DNA of 64,000 bases from Actinomadura darangshiensis (GCF_004349235.1 NZ_SMKY01000011.1:1-64000), one strand, 5' to 3'; counted from the first letter of the stretch, positions 27,064 to 36,403 are shown. Made by a program: numbers and translations. Notes: generated by a model from the sequence alone, not told the origin.

Positions 27064-28365
27064 TCAGGGCGGCGACGCCCCGGCGGCCGCGCGGGCGGCG
27101 TCCGGCAGTGCGGCGGCGACGCGTTCGAGCGCGGCGTCGTCCAGGGCGGCCGAGACGAACCATGCCTCGAACGCCGAGGGCGGAAGGTAGACGCCCCGGT
27201 CGAGCATCGCGTGGAAGAACGCGGCGTACCGCCAGGTCTCCTGCCGCCGCGCGGCGGTGTAGTCCTTCACCGGCCCGTCGGTGAAGAAGACTGAGAAGAG
27301 GTTGCCGGCGTTCTGTACCCGATGGGCCACGCCCTCCTTGGTGAGCGCGTCCGACACCAGGTCGCGCAGGTCCGCGGAGACCCGGTCGAGATGGGCGTAC
27401 ACGCCGGGGGTCGCGGCGCGCAGCGTCGCGAGGCCCGCCGCGGTGGCCACCGGATTGCCGGACAGGGTGCCCGCCTGGTAGACGGGCCCGGCCGGCGCGA
27501 TCCGCTCCATGATCGCCGCGGGCCCGCCGAACCCGGCCGCGGGGAACCCGCCGCCCATCACCTTCCCGAAGGTGACGAGGTCGGGGCGGACGCCCTCCAG
27601 CCCGAACCAGCCCGCCGGGCTGAGCCGGAAGCCGGTCATGACCTCGTCCGAGACCAGCAGGGCCCCGTGGTCGCGGCAGACCGTCGCGAGCGCCGCGGTG
27701 AACCCGGGTTCGGGCGGCACCACGCCCATGTTGCCCGGCACCGCCTCGGCGATGACGCAGGCGATCCGCTCGCCCTGCCCGGCGAAGGCCGCGGCGAGCG
27801 CCGCCGGGTCGTTGTAGGGGAGCACGATGGTGTCGGACGCCTGCGCGCCGGTGACCCCCGGCGTGTCCGGGATGGCGAGCGTGGCGACGCCCGACCCGGC
27901 GGCCACGAGGAGCCCGTCGGCGTGCCCGTGGTAGCACCCGGCGAACTTCACGATCTTGTCGCGTCCCGTGTGGGCCCGCGCCAGGCGGATCGCGGCCGTC
28001 GTCGCCTCGGTGCCCGAGTTGACGAGCCGGACCCGCTCCACCGGCCGGACCCTGGCGATGATCTCGGCGGCGAGCAGCACCTCGTCCTCGGTGGGCGCGC
28101 CGAACGAGGTGCCCAGCGCCATCGCCGCGGCGGCGGCCTCGATCACCGCCGGATGCGCGTGCCCGAGCAGCAGCGCGCCCCAGGAGCAGACGAGGTCAAC
28201 GTACTCGCGGCCGTCCGCGTCGGTCAGGTAGGCGCCGCGGCCGGACGTGACGAACCGGGGCGTGCCGCCGACCGCGCCGAACGCGCGGACCGGTGAGTTG
28301 ACGCCGCCGGGGATGACCGCGAGCGCCCGTTCGAACAGGGCCCGCGACGCGGGTGCCGCGCTCAT
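27064..28365 (-). CDS. hemL: Glutamate-1-semialdehyde 2,1-aminomutase
   Basis: This 433-residue PLP enzyme makes 5-aminolevulinate from glutamate-1-semialdehyde. Class III aminotransferase features include [33 protein letters not shown] (PLP phosphate), [19 protein letters not shown] (ring-binding Asp) and the Schiff-base Lys in [11 protein letters not shown]. It is the last gene of a six-gene operon (hemE-F-A-C-B-L), and its ATG overlaps the hemB stop by four bases. Supplying its own hemA and hemL suggests the operon can raise aminolevulinate flux independently of the housekeeping set. Confidence 0.95.
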   Translation of the reverse strand: MSAAPASRALFERALAVIPGGVNSPVRAFGAVGGTPRFVTSGRGAYLTDADGREYVDLVCSWGALLLGHAHPAVIEAAAAAMALGTSFGAPTEDEVLLAAEIIARVRPVERVRLVNSGTEATTAAIRLARAHTGRDKIVKFAGCYHGHADGLLVAAGSGVATLAIPDTPGVTGAQASDTIVLPYNDPAALAAAFAGQGERIACVIAEAVPGNMGVVPPEPGFTAALATVCRDHGALLVSDEVMTGFRLSPAGWFGLEGVRPDLVTFGKVMGGGFPAAGFGGPAAIMERIAPAGPVYQAGTLSGNPVATAAGLATLRAATPGVYAHLDRVSADLRDLVSDALTKEGVAHRVQNAGNLFSVFFTDGPVKDYTAARRQETWRYAAFFHAMLDRGVYLPPSAFEAWFVSAALDDAALERVAAALPDAARAAAGASPP

Positions 28366-29354
28366 CGGCCGAGCCTCTGCGCGACCTCGGTGGCCCAGTA
28401 GGACAGGACGACCGACGCGCCCGCGCGGCGGATCGACGTCAGCGTCTCCAGCACCGTCCGGTCGCGGTCCAGCCAGCCGCGGGCCGCGGCCGCCTCGACC
28501 ATCGCGTACTCGCCGGACACCTGGTAGGCGGCGACCGGCACCTCGGTGGCCTCCCGGATCCGGCGGACGATGTCCAGGTAGGCGGTGGCCGGCTTGACCA
28601 TGACGATGTCGGCGCCCTCGGCCAGGTCGAGAGCCAGCTCGCGCATCGCCTCGCCGCCGTTGGGCGGATCCTGCTGGTAAGTCTTGCGGTCGCCGGCGAG
28701 GTCGCTCTCCACCGCGTCGCGGAACGGGCCGTAGAAGGCGGAGGCGTACTTCGCGGTGTAGGCGAGGATCGCCACGTCCGCGAAGCCCGCCGCGTCGAGC
28801 GCGCTCCGGATCGCCCCGACCTGGCCGTCCATCATGCCGCTCGGCCCGACCACGTGGACGCCCGCCTCCGCCTGGGCCACCGCCATCGCCGCGTACCGCT
28901 CCAGCGTCGCGTCGTTGTCCACCGCGCCGGACGGGGTCAGCACCCCGCAGTGCCCGTGGTCGGTGAACTCGTCGAGGCACAGGTCGGCCATGACGACCGC
29001 GTCATCGCCGGTCTCCGCCACCGTCGTGCGGATCGCGCGCTGCAGGACGCCGTCCGGCTCGGTGGCCTGCGTCCCCAGCGCGTCCCGGTGCTCCGGGACG
29101 GCGAACAGCATGAGGCCCCCCACCCCGGCGGAGACGGCCTCCGCCGCGGCCTTCGCCAGCGACGCCGGCGTGTGCTGCACGACGCCGGGCATGGAGGGGA
29201 TCGGCTGCGGCTCGGTGAGGCCCTCCTTGACGAACATCGGCAGCACGAGGTCGCTCCCCGCCAGCCGGGTCTCCCGGACCAGCGACCGCATCGCCTCGGT
29301 CCGCCGCAGCCGGCGCGGCCGCGCGGCGGGGAAGGCCGCTCCGTCGATCGTCAT
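28362..29354 (-). CDS. hemB: Porphobilinogen synthase (ALA dehydratase)
   Basis: The 330-residue enzyme condenses two aminolevulinates to porphobilinogen. The Schiff-base lysines are visible in [14 protein letters not shown] and DIVMVKPA. The metal-site region [15 protein letters not shown] keeps two of the cysteines of the zinc/magnesium switch region. [10 protein letters not shown] near the N-terminus is a family signature. ATGA overlap with the hemC stop indicates coupled translation. The length and motifs show an intact enzyme. Confidence 0.95.
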   Translation of the reverse strand: MTIDGAAFPAARPRRLRRTEAMRSLVRETRLAGSDLVLPMFVKEGLTEPQPIPSMPGVVQHTPASLAKAAAEAVSAGVGGLMLFAVPEHRDALGTQATEPDGVLQRAIRTTVAETGDDAVVMADLCLDEFTDHGHCGVLTPSGAVDNDATLERYAAMAVAQAEAGVHVVGPSGMMDGQVGAIRSALDAAGFADVAILAYTAKYASAFYGPFRDAVESDLAGDRKTYQQDPPNGGEAMRELALDLAEGADIVMVKPATAYLDIVRRIREATEVPVAAYQVSGEYAMVEAAAARGWLDRDRTVLETLTSIRRAGASVVLSYWATEVAQRLGR

Positions 29355-30286
29355 CGGACGCCTCCCAGCAACTCGGCCGCTCCGTCGGCGAGCAACTCGT
29401 CCGCCACGGTCCGCCCCGTCTCCACCGCCTGGACGGCCGGACCCCGGTGGCTGCGCACCAGCCGGCGCGAGCCGTCGAGCGCGGTGACCGCGACGGTCAG
29501 CTCCAGCGAGTCGTCGCGGACCACGGCGTGCGCCCCGACCGGGGCGCTGCAGCCGCCTTCCAGCCGGGCCAGCGCGGCACGCTCCGCGGTGGCCGCGGCC
29601 CGGGTTCCGGCGTCGTCGAGCCGCGCGAGCAGCGCCGCGACCGGCCCGTCGGCGGAGCGGCACTCCACGGCGAGCGCGCCCTGCGCCGGGGACGGCAGCA
29701 GCCGCTCCGGCGCGAACCGCTCCACCGCCCGGTCGCCGAGACCGAGCCGGTCCAGCCCGGCCGCGGCGAGGACGACGCCGTCCAGCTCCCCCGAGTCCAC
29801 CTTGTGCAGCCGGGTGTCGACGTTCCCCCGGATCGGGACGATCTTCAGGTCGGGGCGCAGCGCGAGCAGCTGGCTCGTCCGCCGCGGCGACCCGGTGCCG
29901 ATCGCGGCGCCCGCGGGCAGCGCGTCGAAGGTCGCGCCCGTGGCGGTGACCAGCGCGTCGCGCGGGTCCTCACGGGCCGGGATCGCGGCGGTCAGGATCC
30001 CCTCGGCGGGCGCGGTCGGCAGGTCCTTGCACGAGTGGACGGCGAAGTCGACCCGGCCGCTCAGCAGCGCGCCGCGCACCGCCTGCACGAACACGCCGAG
30101 GCCGCCGAACGAGGTGATGGGCGCGCCGTTGACATCGCCCTCGGTCACGACGCCGACGGTCTCGACGTCGGTCCCGGTGCGGTACGCCAGGCTCTCCGCG
30201 AACCCGGTCGACTGGATCATCGCGAGCGCGCTCTTGCGCGTGCCCATCCGCAGGACGCGGACGGTGGTCCGGACGGTCATGGTCAT
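29351..30286 (-). CDS. hemC: Porphobilinogen deaminase (hydroxymethylbilane synthase)
   Basis: A 311-residue enzyme that joins four porphobilinogens to hydroxymethylbilane. The start [18 protein letters not shown], the Arg/Lys-rich [17 protein letters not shown], and the dipyrromethane cofactor Cys in [12 protein letters not shown] are all present. An ATG at 30286 overlaps the hemA stop; an ATG two codons later has a better-spaced AAAGG. There is no hemD next to it, unlike the usual actinobacterial hemA-C-D-B arrangement. Uroporphyrinogen III formation would need HemD from elsewhere; otherwise the product cyclises spontaneously to type I. Confidence 0.95.
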   Translation of the reverse strand: MTMTVRTTVRVLRMGTRKSALAMIQSTGFAESLAYRTGTDVETVGVVTEGDVNGAPITSFGGLGVFVQAVRGALLSGRVDFAVHSCKDLPTAPAEGILTAAIPAREDPRDALVTATGATFDALPAGAAIGTGSPRRTSQLLALRPDLKIVPIRGNVDTRLHKVDSGELDGVVLAAAGLDRLGLGDRAVERFAPERLLPSPAQGALAVECRSADGPVAALLARLDDAGTRAAATAERAALARLEGGCSAPVGAHAVVRDDSLELTVAVTALDGSRRLVRSHRGPAVQAVETGRTVADELLADGAAELLGGVR

Positions 30287-31560
30287 CCTTTGGACTCGAC
30301 GTTTCCGGGGATTCCCCCGGCCGGGTGGTCGGGGTCGAACAGGTCGCGCAGGACCTGGACGTACACCGGGTTCTCCGCGGCGGCCATGCTCTTGACCCGC
30401 ACCGTCGGCCGGTGCAGGAACTTGTCGACCAGCCGCCGCGCCATGCTGTCGACCTCGCTGCGGGTGTCGGCGGACAGCGACGGCACCCGCTGGTGGAACC
30501 TGGTCAGCTCCGTCTCCAGCGCGGCGAGGGCGGTGGTGCGCATGGCGACGATCGCGGGCTTGGCCGCGGCCGCCCGCTCCCGCCGCGCGTACTCCTCGAC
30601 CTCGGCGTCGACCATCCGCTCGGCCGACTCCGCCGGGAGCTCGGCGCGCTCGCCGCGGAGCCGCTCGCCGAGCGCCTCCAGGTCGACGAGGAGGATCCCG
30701 TCGCCCTTGCCGACCTCGGGTTCGGCGCTGCGCGGCATCGACAGGTCGAGGACGAACATCGGCCGCCCGGACGGGAACATGCCGGCGGTCAGCAGCGCCT
30801 CGCCGGCCGCGGCGGTCGCCACGACCACGTCGCTGCGGGCGATCGCCTCGTCCAGCCCGGCCAGCCCGCGCGCCCGGCCGCCCACCTGCGCGGCGACCCG
30901 GCGGGCCCGCGCGGGCGTGCGGTTGGCGATGACGATCTCGGCGACGTCCGCGTCCGCCAGCGCGGTCGCGGCGAGGGCCCCCATGGCGCCGGCCCCGACG
31001 ACGAGGGCGCGCCGGCCGCGCAGGGTGCCGAGGTGCCCGCCGCCGGCGCGCAGCCCGACCTCGACCAGGGACGCGCCCATCCGGCCGATCCCGAGTTCGC
31101 TCTCCGCGCGTTTGCCCAGCCGGAACGCCTGCTGGAACAGGTCGTGCAGGACGGGACCGACGGCCGCCTCCGCCCGCGCGTCGGCGTAGGCGTCGCGGAC
31201 CTGGCCGCGGATCTGGGCCTCGCCTACGAGCATCGAGTCCAGGCCGCACGCGACCCGGAACAGGTGCCGCACCGCGTCCCGGCCGCGCCTGCCGTAGAGG
31301 TGCGGCGCCAGGGCCAGCTCGTCGGCACCGGTGATCTCGGCCAGTTCCGCCCGGATCCGGCCGAGTGCGCCGCCGGGGTCGGCGGTATCGGCGTACACCT
31401 CGACCCGGTTGCAGGTGGCGAGCACCACGACCTCGCCGATCTCGCCGGCGGCCGACAGCTTCCCGCGCAGGCCCGCCGTCTGCGCGCGGTCGAGGGCGAA
31501 TTGTTCGAGCATGCCGATGTCCGTGCTGCGATGGCTCAGTCCCGTTGCGACGAGGGTCAT
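30283..31560 (-). CDS. hemA: Glutamyl-tRNA reductase
   Basis: The 425-residue protein reduces glutamyl-tRNA to glutamate-1-semialdehyde with NADPH, the committed step of C5 tetrapyrrole synthesis. The catalytic Cys lies in VVLATCNRVEVYA. GLDSMLVGEAQIRGQVRDAY is the family signature. The NADPH domain has RRALVVGAGAMGALAA, and a helical dimerisation domain closes the protein. ATGA overlaps join it to hemF upstream and hemC downstream. Because this enzyme is normally heme-feedback regulated, a second copy could bypass housekeeping control. Confidence 0.95.
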   Translation of the reverse strand: MTLVATGLSHRSTDIGMLEQFALDRAQTAGLRGKLSAAGEIGEVVVLATCNRVEVYADTADPGGALGRIRAELAEITGADELALAPHLYGRRGRDAVRHLFRVACGLDSMLVGEAQIRGQVRDAYADARAEAAVGPVLHDLFQQAFRLGKRAESELGIGRMGASLVEVGLRAGGGHLGTLRGRRALVVGAGAMGALAATALADADVAEIVIANRTPARARRVAAQVGGRARGLAGLDEAIARSDVVVATAAAGEALLTAGMFPSGRPMFVLDLSMPRSAEPEVGKGDGILLVDLEALGERLRGERAELPAESAERMVDAEVEEYARRERAAAAKPAIVAMRTTALAALETELTRFHQRVPSLSADTRSEVDSMARRLVDKFLHRPTVRVKSMAAAENPVYVQVLRDLFDPDHPAGGIPGNVESKG

Positions 31561-32459
31561 GACGGAATCCAGTCTCGGGGGCGCAGATATCCGGCCACCG
31601 CCGCCTCCGGGCTCCCGGGTTCGGGCGTCGCGTCGAAATTCCAGCCCACCATCGGCGGCAGCGACATCAGCACGGAATCGATGTGGCCCTTGGCTTGCAG
31701 GCCGAACTTCGTCCCGTTGTCGTAGACGAGGTTGAACTCGACATAGCGGCCGCGCCGGGTGAGCTGCCAGGCGCGTTCCCGATCCGAGTAGGGAAGGTCC
31801 TTGCGCCGTTCCACGATGGGCGCGTAGGCGGGGACGATGGCGTCGAGGCCGGCGCCGATGAAGTCGAGGGCGCGGTTCCAGCCGCCCGCTCCGTCCGGAT
31901 GCAGCTCGACGAAGAAGATGCCGCCGACACCGCGCGTCTCGTCGCGGTGCGGAATGTAGAAGTACTCGTCGCACTCCCGCTTGGCCTTGGCGTAGAAGCC
32001 GGGGTCGTAGGCATCGCAGTAGTCCTTCAGGACGCTGTGGAAGTGCTCCGCGTCCTCCTCGAACACGTACGCCGGCGTCAGGTCGGCGCCGCCGCCGAAC
32101 CACCAGATGGATCCGCCGTCGACCTCGAAATAGCGGTAGTTCGCGTGGAACGAGGGGACGTAGGGATTCCGGCCGTGCACCACCATCGAGACACCGGTGG
32201 CGAAGTAGCCCGAGTCGTGGTCGATGTCCTCACGGTCGGCGATCGCCGGCGGCACCCGTTTCCCGTGCACCGCGGCGACGTTGATGCCCGCGCGTTCGAA
32301 CACGTCCCCGTTCTCGAGGATCCGGGCCCAGCCTCCACCGCCGTCCGGCTGCTCCCAGCTCCGCTCCTGGAACTCCGCCTCCTTCTCGAACTGCGAGAAG
32401 GCTTCGACGAGCGTCGCCTGCTTGGCGAGCATGAGGTCGACGACAGCCTTCCGGTTCAT
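31557..32459 (-). CDS. hemF: Oxygen-dependent coproporphyrinogen III oxidase, copy 1
   Basis: The 300-residue length fits HemF, which uses O2 to decarboxylate two propionates of coproporphyrinogen III to vinyls, giving protoporphyrinogen IX. Conserved blocks are NPYVPSFHANYRYFEV, WWFGGGADLTPAYVFEED, CDEYFYIPHRDETRGVGG and RRGRYVEFNLVYDNGTKFGL. The segment after GVGG reads IFFVEL where typical family members read FFDDL, so a normally acidic position is Val. HemF is uncommon in actinobacteria, which usually take the coproporphyrin route. ATGA overlaps join it to hemE and hemA. Confidence 0.93.
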   Translation of the reverse strand: MNRKAVVDLMLAKQATLVEAFSQFEKEAEFQERSWEQPDGGGGWARILENGDVFERAGINVAAVHGKRVPPAIADREDIDHDSGYFATGVSMVVHGRNPYVPSFHANYRYFEVDGGSIWWFGGGADLTPAYVFEEDAEHFHSVLKDYCDAYDPGFYAKAKRECDEYFYIPHRDETRGVGGIFFVELHPDGAGGWNRALDFIGAGLDAIVPAYAPIVERRKDLPYSDRERAWQLTRRGRYVEFNLVYDNGTKFGLQAKGHIDSVLMSLPPMVGWNFDATPEPGSPEAAVAGYLRPRDWIPS

Positions 32460-33547
32460 AGCGCATCGACCTCTCTCTCGTTCGGCGCGGCGGGAGGCGT
32501 GGGGGCGACCGCCCCGTCCGCGGCCCCGTGCGCCGCCTCGGCCGTCCGGTCGAAGTCCCGCACCGCCTCCAGTACCGCGTGGACGCCGGCCTCCGGCGTG
32601 TGCAGGTCGACGCCGTGCCCGAGGTTGAAGATGTGCGGGCCGCCGAGCCCGTCCCGCAGGACCCGCTCCGTCTCGCGGCGGACCACGTCGGGGGCGGCCA
32701 GCAGCACGGCCGGGTCGAGGTTGCCCTGCAGGACGCGGGTCGGGCAGGTGGTGCGCGCGACCCGCAGCGGAGTCCGCCAGTCCACCCCGATGATCTCCGC
32801 GGGCAGGTCGGCCACGGCGTCCATCAGGTGCGCGGCGTGCACCGCGAAGTAGCCGCGCGGCACCTCGGGGCGGACCAGTGCGCCCAGCACCGCGGCGGCG
32901 GAGGGGGCGCCGAACTCGCGGTAGGACGCGATGTCGTGCAGCCCGGCCCACGAGTCGAAGAGCTGCACCGCCTGGGCTCCCGCGGCGACCTGTGCGCGCA
33001 GATACCGGATGGTCACCTCGGTGAGCTTTCCGAGCAGTTCCGAAGCGAGCGCGGGATCGGTGCGGAGCCAGCTTCTGAACTCCATGAAATGCTTGCTTCC
33101 CGACCCCTGGACCAGATAGGTGGCGAGCGTCAGCGGGGCCGCCGCGAAACCGATCAAAGGTACCGGTGAATCCGCTCGGATCAGCTGGATCGCAGCACTG
33201 ACGAAAGGCGCGATCTCGTCCTGTTCGGGGACGCGCAGGCGGCGTACGTCGGCTGCGGTCCGGACCGGGTCGGCGATGACCGGGGCCGGCGTGAAATCGA
33301 CCTGGACCCCCATATCGAAGAGCGGCGTCATGATGTCGCTGAACAGAATCGCCGCGTCCATTCCGAAGCGCCGCACCGGCTGAAGCGTGATCTCGGCGGC
33401 GAGCTCCGGGGTCCGGCACATCGTCCAGAAGTCGTACTTTTCCTTGACCGCCCGGTATTCCGGCAGGTAGCGGCCCGCCTGGCGCATCATCCAAACCGGC
33501 GCGCGCGCCGAATTCCCACCGAGTGCCGTTTCCAGATACGAACTCAC
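32456..33547 (-). CDS. hemE: Uroporphyrinogen decarboxylase, copy 1
   Basis: A 363-residue TIM-barrel enzyme that removes four acetate carboxylates from uroporphyrinogen to give coproporphyrinogen. The active site is complete: RQAGRYLPEYR (both substrate-binding arginines), LFSDIMTPLFDMG (the catalytic Asp) and HIFNLGHG (C-terminal His). GTG at 33547 is chosen because it has GAAAGG at good spacing and gives SSYLETALGG; a GTG at 33562 is possible. First gene of the six-gene operon, followed by hemF with a four-base overlap. A C-terminal extension of about 25 residues after the barrel is Ala/Pro-rich. Confidence 0.94.
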   Translation of the reverse strand: MSSYLETALGGNSARAPVWMMRQAGRYLPEYRAVKEKYDFWTMCRTPELAAEITLQPVRRFGMDAAILFSDIMTPLFDMGVQVDFTPAPVIADPVRTAADVRRLRVPEQDEIAPFVSAAIQLIRADSPVPLIGFAAAPLTLATYLVQGSGSKHFMEFRSWLRTDPALASELLGKLTEVTIRYLRAQVAAGAQAVQLFDSWAGLHDIASYREFGAPSAAAVLGALVRPEVPRGYFAVHAAHLMDAVADLPAEIIGVDWRTPLRVARTTCPTRVLQGNLDPAVLLAAPDVVRRETERVLRDGLGGPHIFNLGHGVDLHTPEAGVHAVLEAVRDFDRTAEAAHGAADGAVAPTPPAAPNEREVDAL

Positions 33548-33598
33548 CGGCAGACCTTTCACGTCGAGGTCGAACGCTTCCCGGAGCGTCCGGGGCCG

Positions 33599-33604
33599 AC
33601 TCTA
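33599..33604 (-). promoter_or_regulatory. Candidate -10 element for the first hem operon
   Basis: TAGAGT on the minus strand, about 51 bases before the hemE start. Further upstream a GTGTCGGACAC palindrome (33642-33652) lies in the same 211-base divergent gap and may bind a regulator. No clear IdeR box was found here. Confidence 0.35.
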
Positions 33605-33758
33605 GCCGCGCGGTTTTTTAGCCACCAGGGCCGTCCGGTGAGTGTCGGACACCACTGCACATAACCGATGAACGGCACCTCTCACCGCAGTTAGCCAGTG
33701 ATTCTCGAAAAGAACTCTGGTACACCGGCCGGAACGCATCCGAACGGAAGGGGCACCC

Positions 33759-34256
33759 ATGCCCGATCTCAGTGAGCAGACCCGCACAATGATGAGGGAA
33801 CGACTCAACCGCTATCTGCGGCTACGCGACGAGCACGGCGACGAGAAGGCGCGCGAGATCCTGCTGGAGGGTTATCCCGAGCGGCAGGCCGAGCGCATGG
33901 GGCCGCGCATCGAGGGCCGTCCGCTGATCGAGGGCTTCCGGGAGGCGCTGGCCGTCTTCGCGCAGATGGGCTTCCAGGAAGAGTCACTGGACATGTCGCG
34001 GGACGGCGTGGACGCCGTGATGCAGGTCTGCCGCACCTGCATGTGCGTGACGGCTGCCGCGGAGCTGGACGTCGAGCCGACCCCCGTGCTGTGCGAGCTG
34101 GACTTCGAGGCCACCCGCCGGGCCTTCCCCGACATGACCGTCGAGGGCCTGCTCCACCAGGCCGAGGGCCGGCACGTCTGCGTGTTCCGCTACGCGCGTC
34201 CCGAATCGGCGGCCAACGGAGCGAAGGCGTCCGAGGCCGACGCCGAGACCGCCTGA
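33759..34256 (+). CDS. Small cysteine-containing protein, V4R/ATC-hydrolase-like (weak)
   Basis: A 165-residue soluble protein divergent from the first hem operon, with a GGAAGGGG site before its ATG. The N-terminal 90 residues are helical. The C-terminal part runs VCRTCMCVTAAAELD, then PVLCELDFEATRRAFP and a closing AEGRHVCVFRYARP. The spacing of Cys residues and the closing A-x-G-x-x-x-C-x-F pattern recall V4R domains and L-2-amino-thiazoline-4-carboxylate hydrolase-like proteins. V4R is named after BchJ of bacteriochlorophyll synthesis, so the position beside hem genes is suggestive, but the match is by eye and weak. It could sense or carry a tetrapyrrole, a metal or a small ligand. Confidence 0.55.
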   Translation: MPDLSEQTRTMMRERLNRYLRLRDEHGDEKAREILLEGYPERQAERMGPRIEGRPLIEGFREALAVFAQMGFQEESLDMSRDGVDAVMQVCRTCMCVTAAAELDVEPTPVLCELDFEATRRAFPDMTVEGLLHQAEGRHVCVFRYARPESAANGAKASEADAETA

Positions 34257-34274
34257 CACCCCGGCCACGTCAAC

Positions 34275-34304
34275 GGTCCCAGGACGGCTTCCCGTCCTGG
34301 GACC
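34275..34304. terminator. Hairpin between the V4R-like gene and the MFS gene
   Basis: GGTCCCAGGACGG (34275-34287) and CCGTCCTGGGACC (34292-34304) form a perfect 13-bp stem with a CTTC tetraloop between convergent genes. Confidence 0.8.
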
Positions 34305-34337
34305 TCATGACGTCCGGTGGCCGCGGCCTTCAGCGCG

Positions 34338-35837
34338 TCATTTGCGGAGGCCGCGCAACCCGACGGCGGCGCCGACCGCCGCCGCCACCGACAGCCCCGC
34401 GCCCACGAGGAACGCCGCGTGGTAGCCGCCCAGCTGGGCGGAGAGCGCGTCCTGTCCCGGGAGGTGCCGGGTCCAGGCGGCGGCGACCGCGACGTAGAGC
34501 GCGAGGGCCAGCGCCCCGCCGATCTGCAGGGCGGCGTTGAACACGCCCGCGGCCAGGCCCGAGAACTCGGGCTTCGCCCGGTCCACCGCGGCGATCGTGA
34601 CCGGGATGAAGGTCCAGCCGGCGCCGAACCCGATCAGGGCCAGGCCCGGCACGATGTCGCTCAGATAGGACGCGTGCTCGGGCAGCCGGACGAAGGTCAG
34701 CGACCCCGCCGCCATGATCAGCAGTCCCATGGCGAGCACCCACCGCGGCCCGAGCTTCGGCACCAGCGTCTGGGTCGCCAGCGGGATGGCGATCAGCATG
34801 CCCGCCACCAGGGTGAGGTAGGCGAACCCGGTGCGCAGCGCACTGTATCCCCCGGCCGTCTGCAGATAGATCGTCAGGATGAAGAACGTGCCCGCGAACG
34901 CGGACGGGACGACCAGGGCGAGCGCGTTCGCCACGGCCGTGGTGCGCACCCGGAGGAACGCGGCCGGGATGAGCGGGTTCTCGGCCCGCCGCTCGATCAG
35001 CACGAAGGCCGCCACCAGCACTGCGGCCGCGACCAGCATCGAGACCGTTCGCGCCGAGCCCCAGCCGTTGTGGCCGGCCTGCAGGGCCGCGTAGACGAGC
35101 GCGGTCAGGCCGCCGGTGATGGTCAGCGCACCGGGCAGGTCGAACCGTCCCGACCGTTCGGGCGGGTCGGCCCGGATCATGCGCGGCAGGACGAGCAGGA
35201 CGGCGATGCCGATCGGCACGTTGATGAAGAAGATCCAGCGCCAGGAGAGCAGGTCCGTCAGCGCCCCGCCGAGCAGCAGCCCGGCGGCCCCGCCCATGCC
35301 GGAGATGCCGCCCCAGATGCCGAGCGCCCGGGTGCGCTCCCCGGACTCCGGGAAGAGGATCTGGATCAGCGCCAGCGAGGTGGGGGCGGTGAACGCCGCA
35401 CCGAGGCCCTGCACGGCGCGGAACAGGATCAGCACGGTGCCGTTCGGCGCCAGCCCGTTGATCAGGGACGCGACGGTGAAGAGGGTCAGCCCGGCGAGGA
35501 ACAGCCGGCGCCGGCCGAGCAGGTCGCCGGCGCGTCCGCCGAGCAGCAGGAAGCCGCCGTAGAGCAGCCAGTACCCGTCGGCGACCCAGGCGAGGCTGGA
35601 CAGCGAGAGCCCGAGACCGTCCCGCATGGAGGGCATCGCCACGTTGACCACGGTCTCGTCGATGACCAGCATGAAGTCGACGAAGCACAGGACGGCGAGG
35701 GCCCGCCATCGGCCGATGGCGCCCTGCGCCGTGCCCGGCGGCTCCTCCGCCGGCTCTCCCGGGGGCCGTTCGGGGAGGCCGGTCTTCGCGTGCCGTCGCT
35801 TCCGGGCGGCGCGCGGGCGCATGTCCGAGCCGCTCAT
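34338..35837 (-). CDS. DHA2-type MFS exporter
   Basis: A 499-residue, 14-helix drug:H+ antiporter. Features include DETVVNVAMPSMRDGLGLS (motif D1 of DHA2), GGRAGDLLGRRRLFLAG (motif A) and LGALAFTAPTSLAL-like motif C around GLGAAFTAPTSLALIQ. The first 40 residues are basic and cytosolic. The ATG overlaps the stop of the SRPBCC gene by four bases, so both are produced together. Their operon is divergent from a TetR gene with a palindromic site between them, the classic layout of a repressor-controlled exporter. Substrate unknown. Confidence 0.88.
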   Translation of the reverse strand: MSGSDMRPRAARKRRHAKTGLPERPPGEPAEEPPGTAQGAIGRWRALAVLCFVDFMLVIDETVVNVAMPSMRDGLGLSLSSLAWVADGYWLLYGGFLLLGGRAGDLLGRRRLFLAGLTLFTVASLINGLAPNGTVLILFRAVQGLGAAFTAPTSLALIQILFPESGERTRALGIWGGISGMGGAAGLLLGGALTDLLSWRWIFFINVPIGIAVLLVLPRMIRADPPERSGRFDLPGALTITGGLTALVYAALQAGHNGWGSARTVSMLVAAAVLVAAFVLIERRAENPLIPAAFLRVRTTAVANALALVVPSAFAGTFFILTIYLQTAGGYSALRTGFAYLTLVAGMLIAIPLATQTLVPKLGPRWVLAMGLLIMAAGSLTFVRLPEHASYLSDIVPGLALIGFGAGWTFIPVTIAAVDRAKPEFSGLAAGVFNAALQIGGALALALYVAVAAAWTRHLPGQDALSAQLGGYHAAFLVGAGLSVAAAVGAAVGLRGLRK

Positions 35838-36301
35838 GGCGCGGGCCGTCCGAGTTCGCTTGCGGCCACGGCTTCGAGCCGTTCCAGCATCTGGTCGTAA
35901 ATGCGGCGGATCCCGATGGGGGCGAAGGTGCGCTCCGCCACGCCGGCGATGCCGGTGGCCCCGGTCCAGGAGACTGTGACGCTCACCTCGCTGCCCGCTC
36001 CTGACGGCGCCACCGTCCAGGCGACGAGTTGGTCGGCCTCCGCCGTCCGCTCCTGGACCTCGCGGTCGGCGGCGGAGACGTGCACCGTGGCCTGGGTCGG
36101 CCGGATCCGCTTCTTGGTGGCGTGCAGGAGGTAGCCGATCCGGGTGCCGGTGCCCGCGTCGCCGCCGTCCAGCACCTCGTAACCGGTGATCGCGTCCGGC
36201 AGGTAGCGCGGCCGCGCTTCGCGGAAGTCGCTGAGCAGCCCGAAGACCTCGTCGGCGGGCGCCGGGAGGACCCGGCGGGTCGTGACCGTGATGGTCGGCA
36301 T
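35834..36301 (-). CDS. SRPBCC-family (polyketide cyclase/START-like) protein
   Basis: The 155-residue protein has a helix-grip fold pattern: TITVTTRRVLPAPADEVFGL, a central antiparallel strand region, and the long C-terminal helix IRRIYDQMLERLEAVAASEL. Members bind hydrophobic ligands; some are aromatase/cyclases, others only carriers. The ATG at 36301 follows GGGAGGTG; an upstream ATG at 36316 lies inside that site and is less likely. It is translationally coupled to the exporter, so it may bind the exported compound. Confidence 0.78.
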   Translation of the reverse strand: MPTITVTTRRVLPAPADEVFGLLSDFREARPRYLPDAITGYEVLDGGDAGTGTRIGYLLHATKKRIRPTQATVHVSAADREVQERTAEADQLVAWTVAPSGAGSEVSVTVSWTGATGIAGVAERTFAPIGIRRIYDQMLERLEAVAASELGRPAP

Positions 36302-36316
36302 GAGCACCTCCCTCAT

Positions 36317-36339
36317 CAGGTGAACAAAGTGTCCACCTG
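36317..36339. promoter_or_regulatory. TetR-type operator in the divergent promoter
   Basis: CAGGTGAACA and TGTCCACCTG are near-perfect inverted arms (9 of 10) around AAG. The palindrome lies between the exporter operon and the tetR gene. The core (GGACA CTT TGTTC on the minus strand) recurs almost exactly at 37006-37018. Confidence 0.6.
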
Positions 36340-36391
36340 CTAGTCAGTATGTCTGATGTCCCGCCGCTATGTCACCCACCCGAACGCGTTC

Positions 36392-36397
36392 TAGAGT
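36392..36397 (+). promoter_or_regulatory. -10 element for the first tetR gene
   Basis: TAGAGT lies 6 bases before the ATG at 36404, consistent with a leaderless message. Confidence 0.5.
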
Positions 36398-36403
36398 CGG
36401 AAC

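Noticed and set aside
32528-33169. Plus-strand frames over hemE and hemF
   Set aside because: Shadow frames without motifs opposite well-conserved enzymes.
33614-33632. Possible iron box near TTTTTTAGCCACCAGG before the first hem operon
   Set aside because: Only the TTAGCC core matches; no inverted half-site, so I do not call it.
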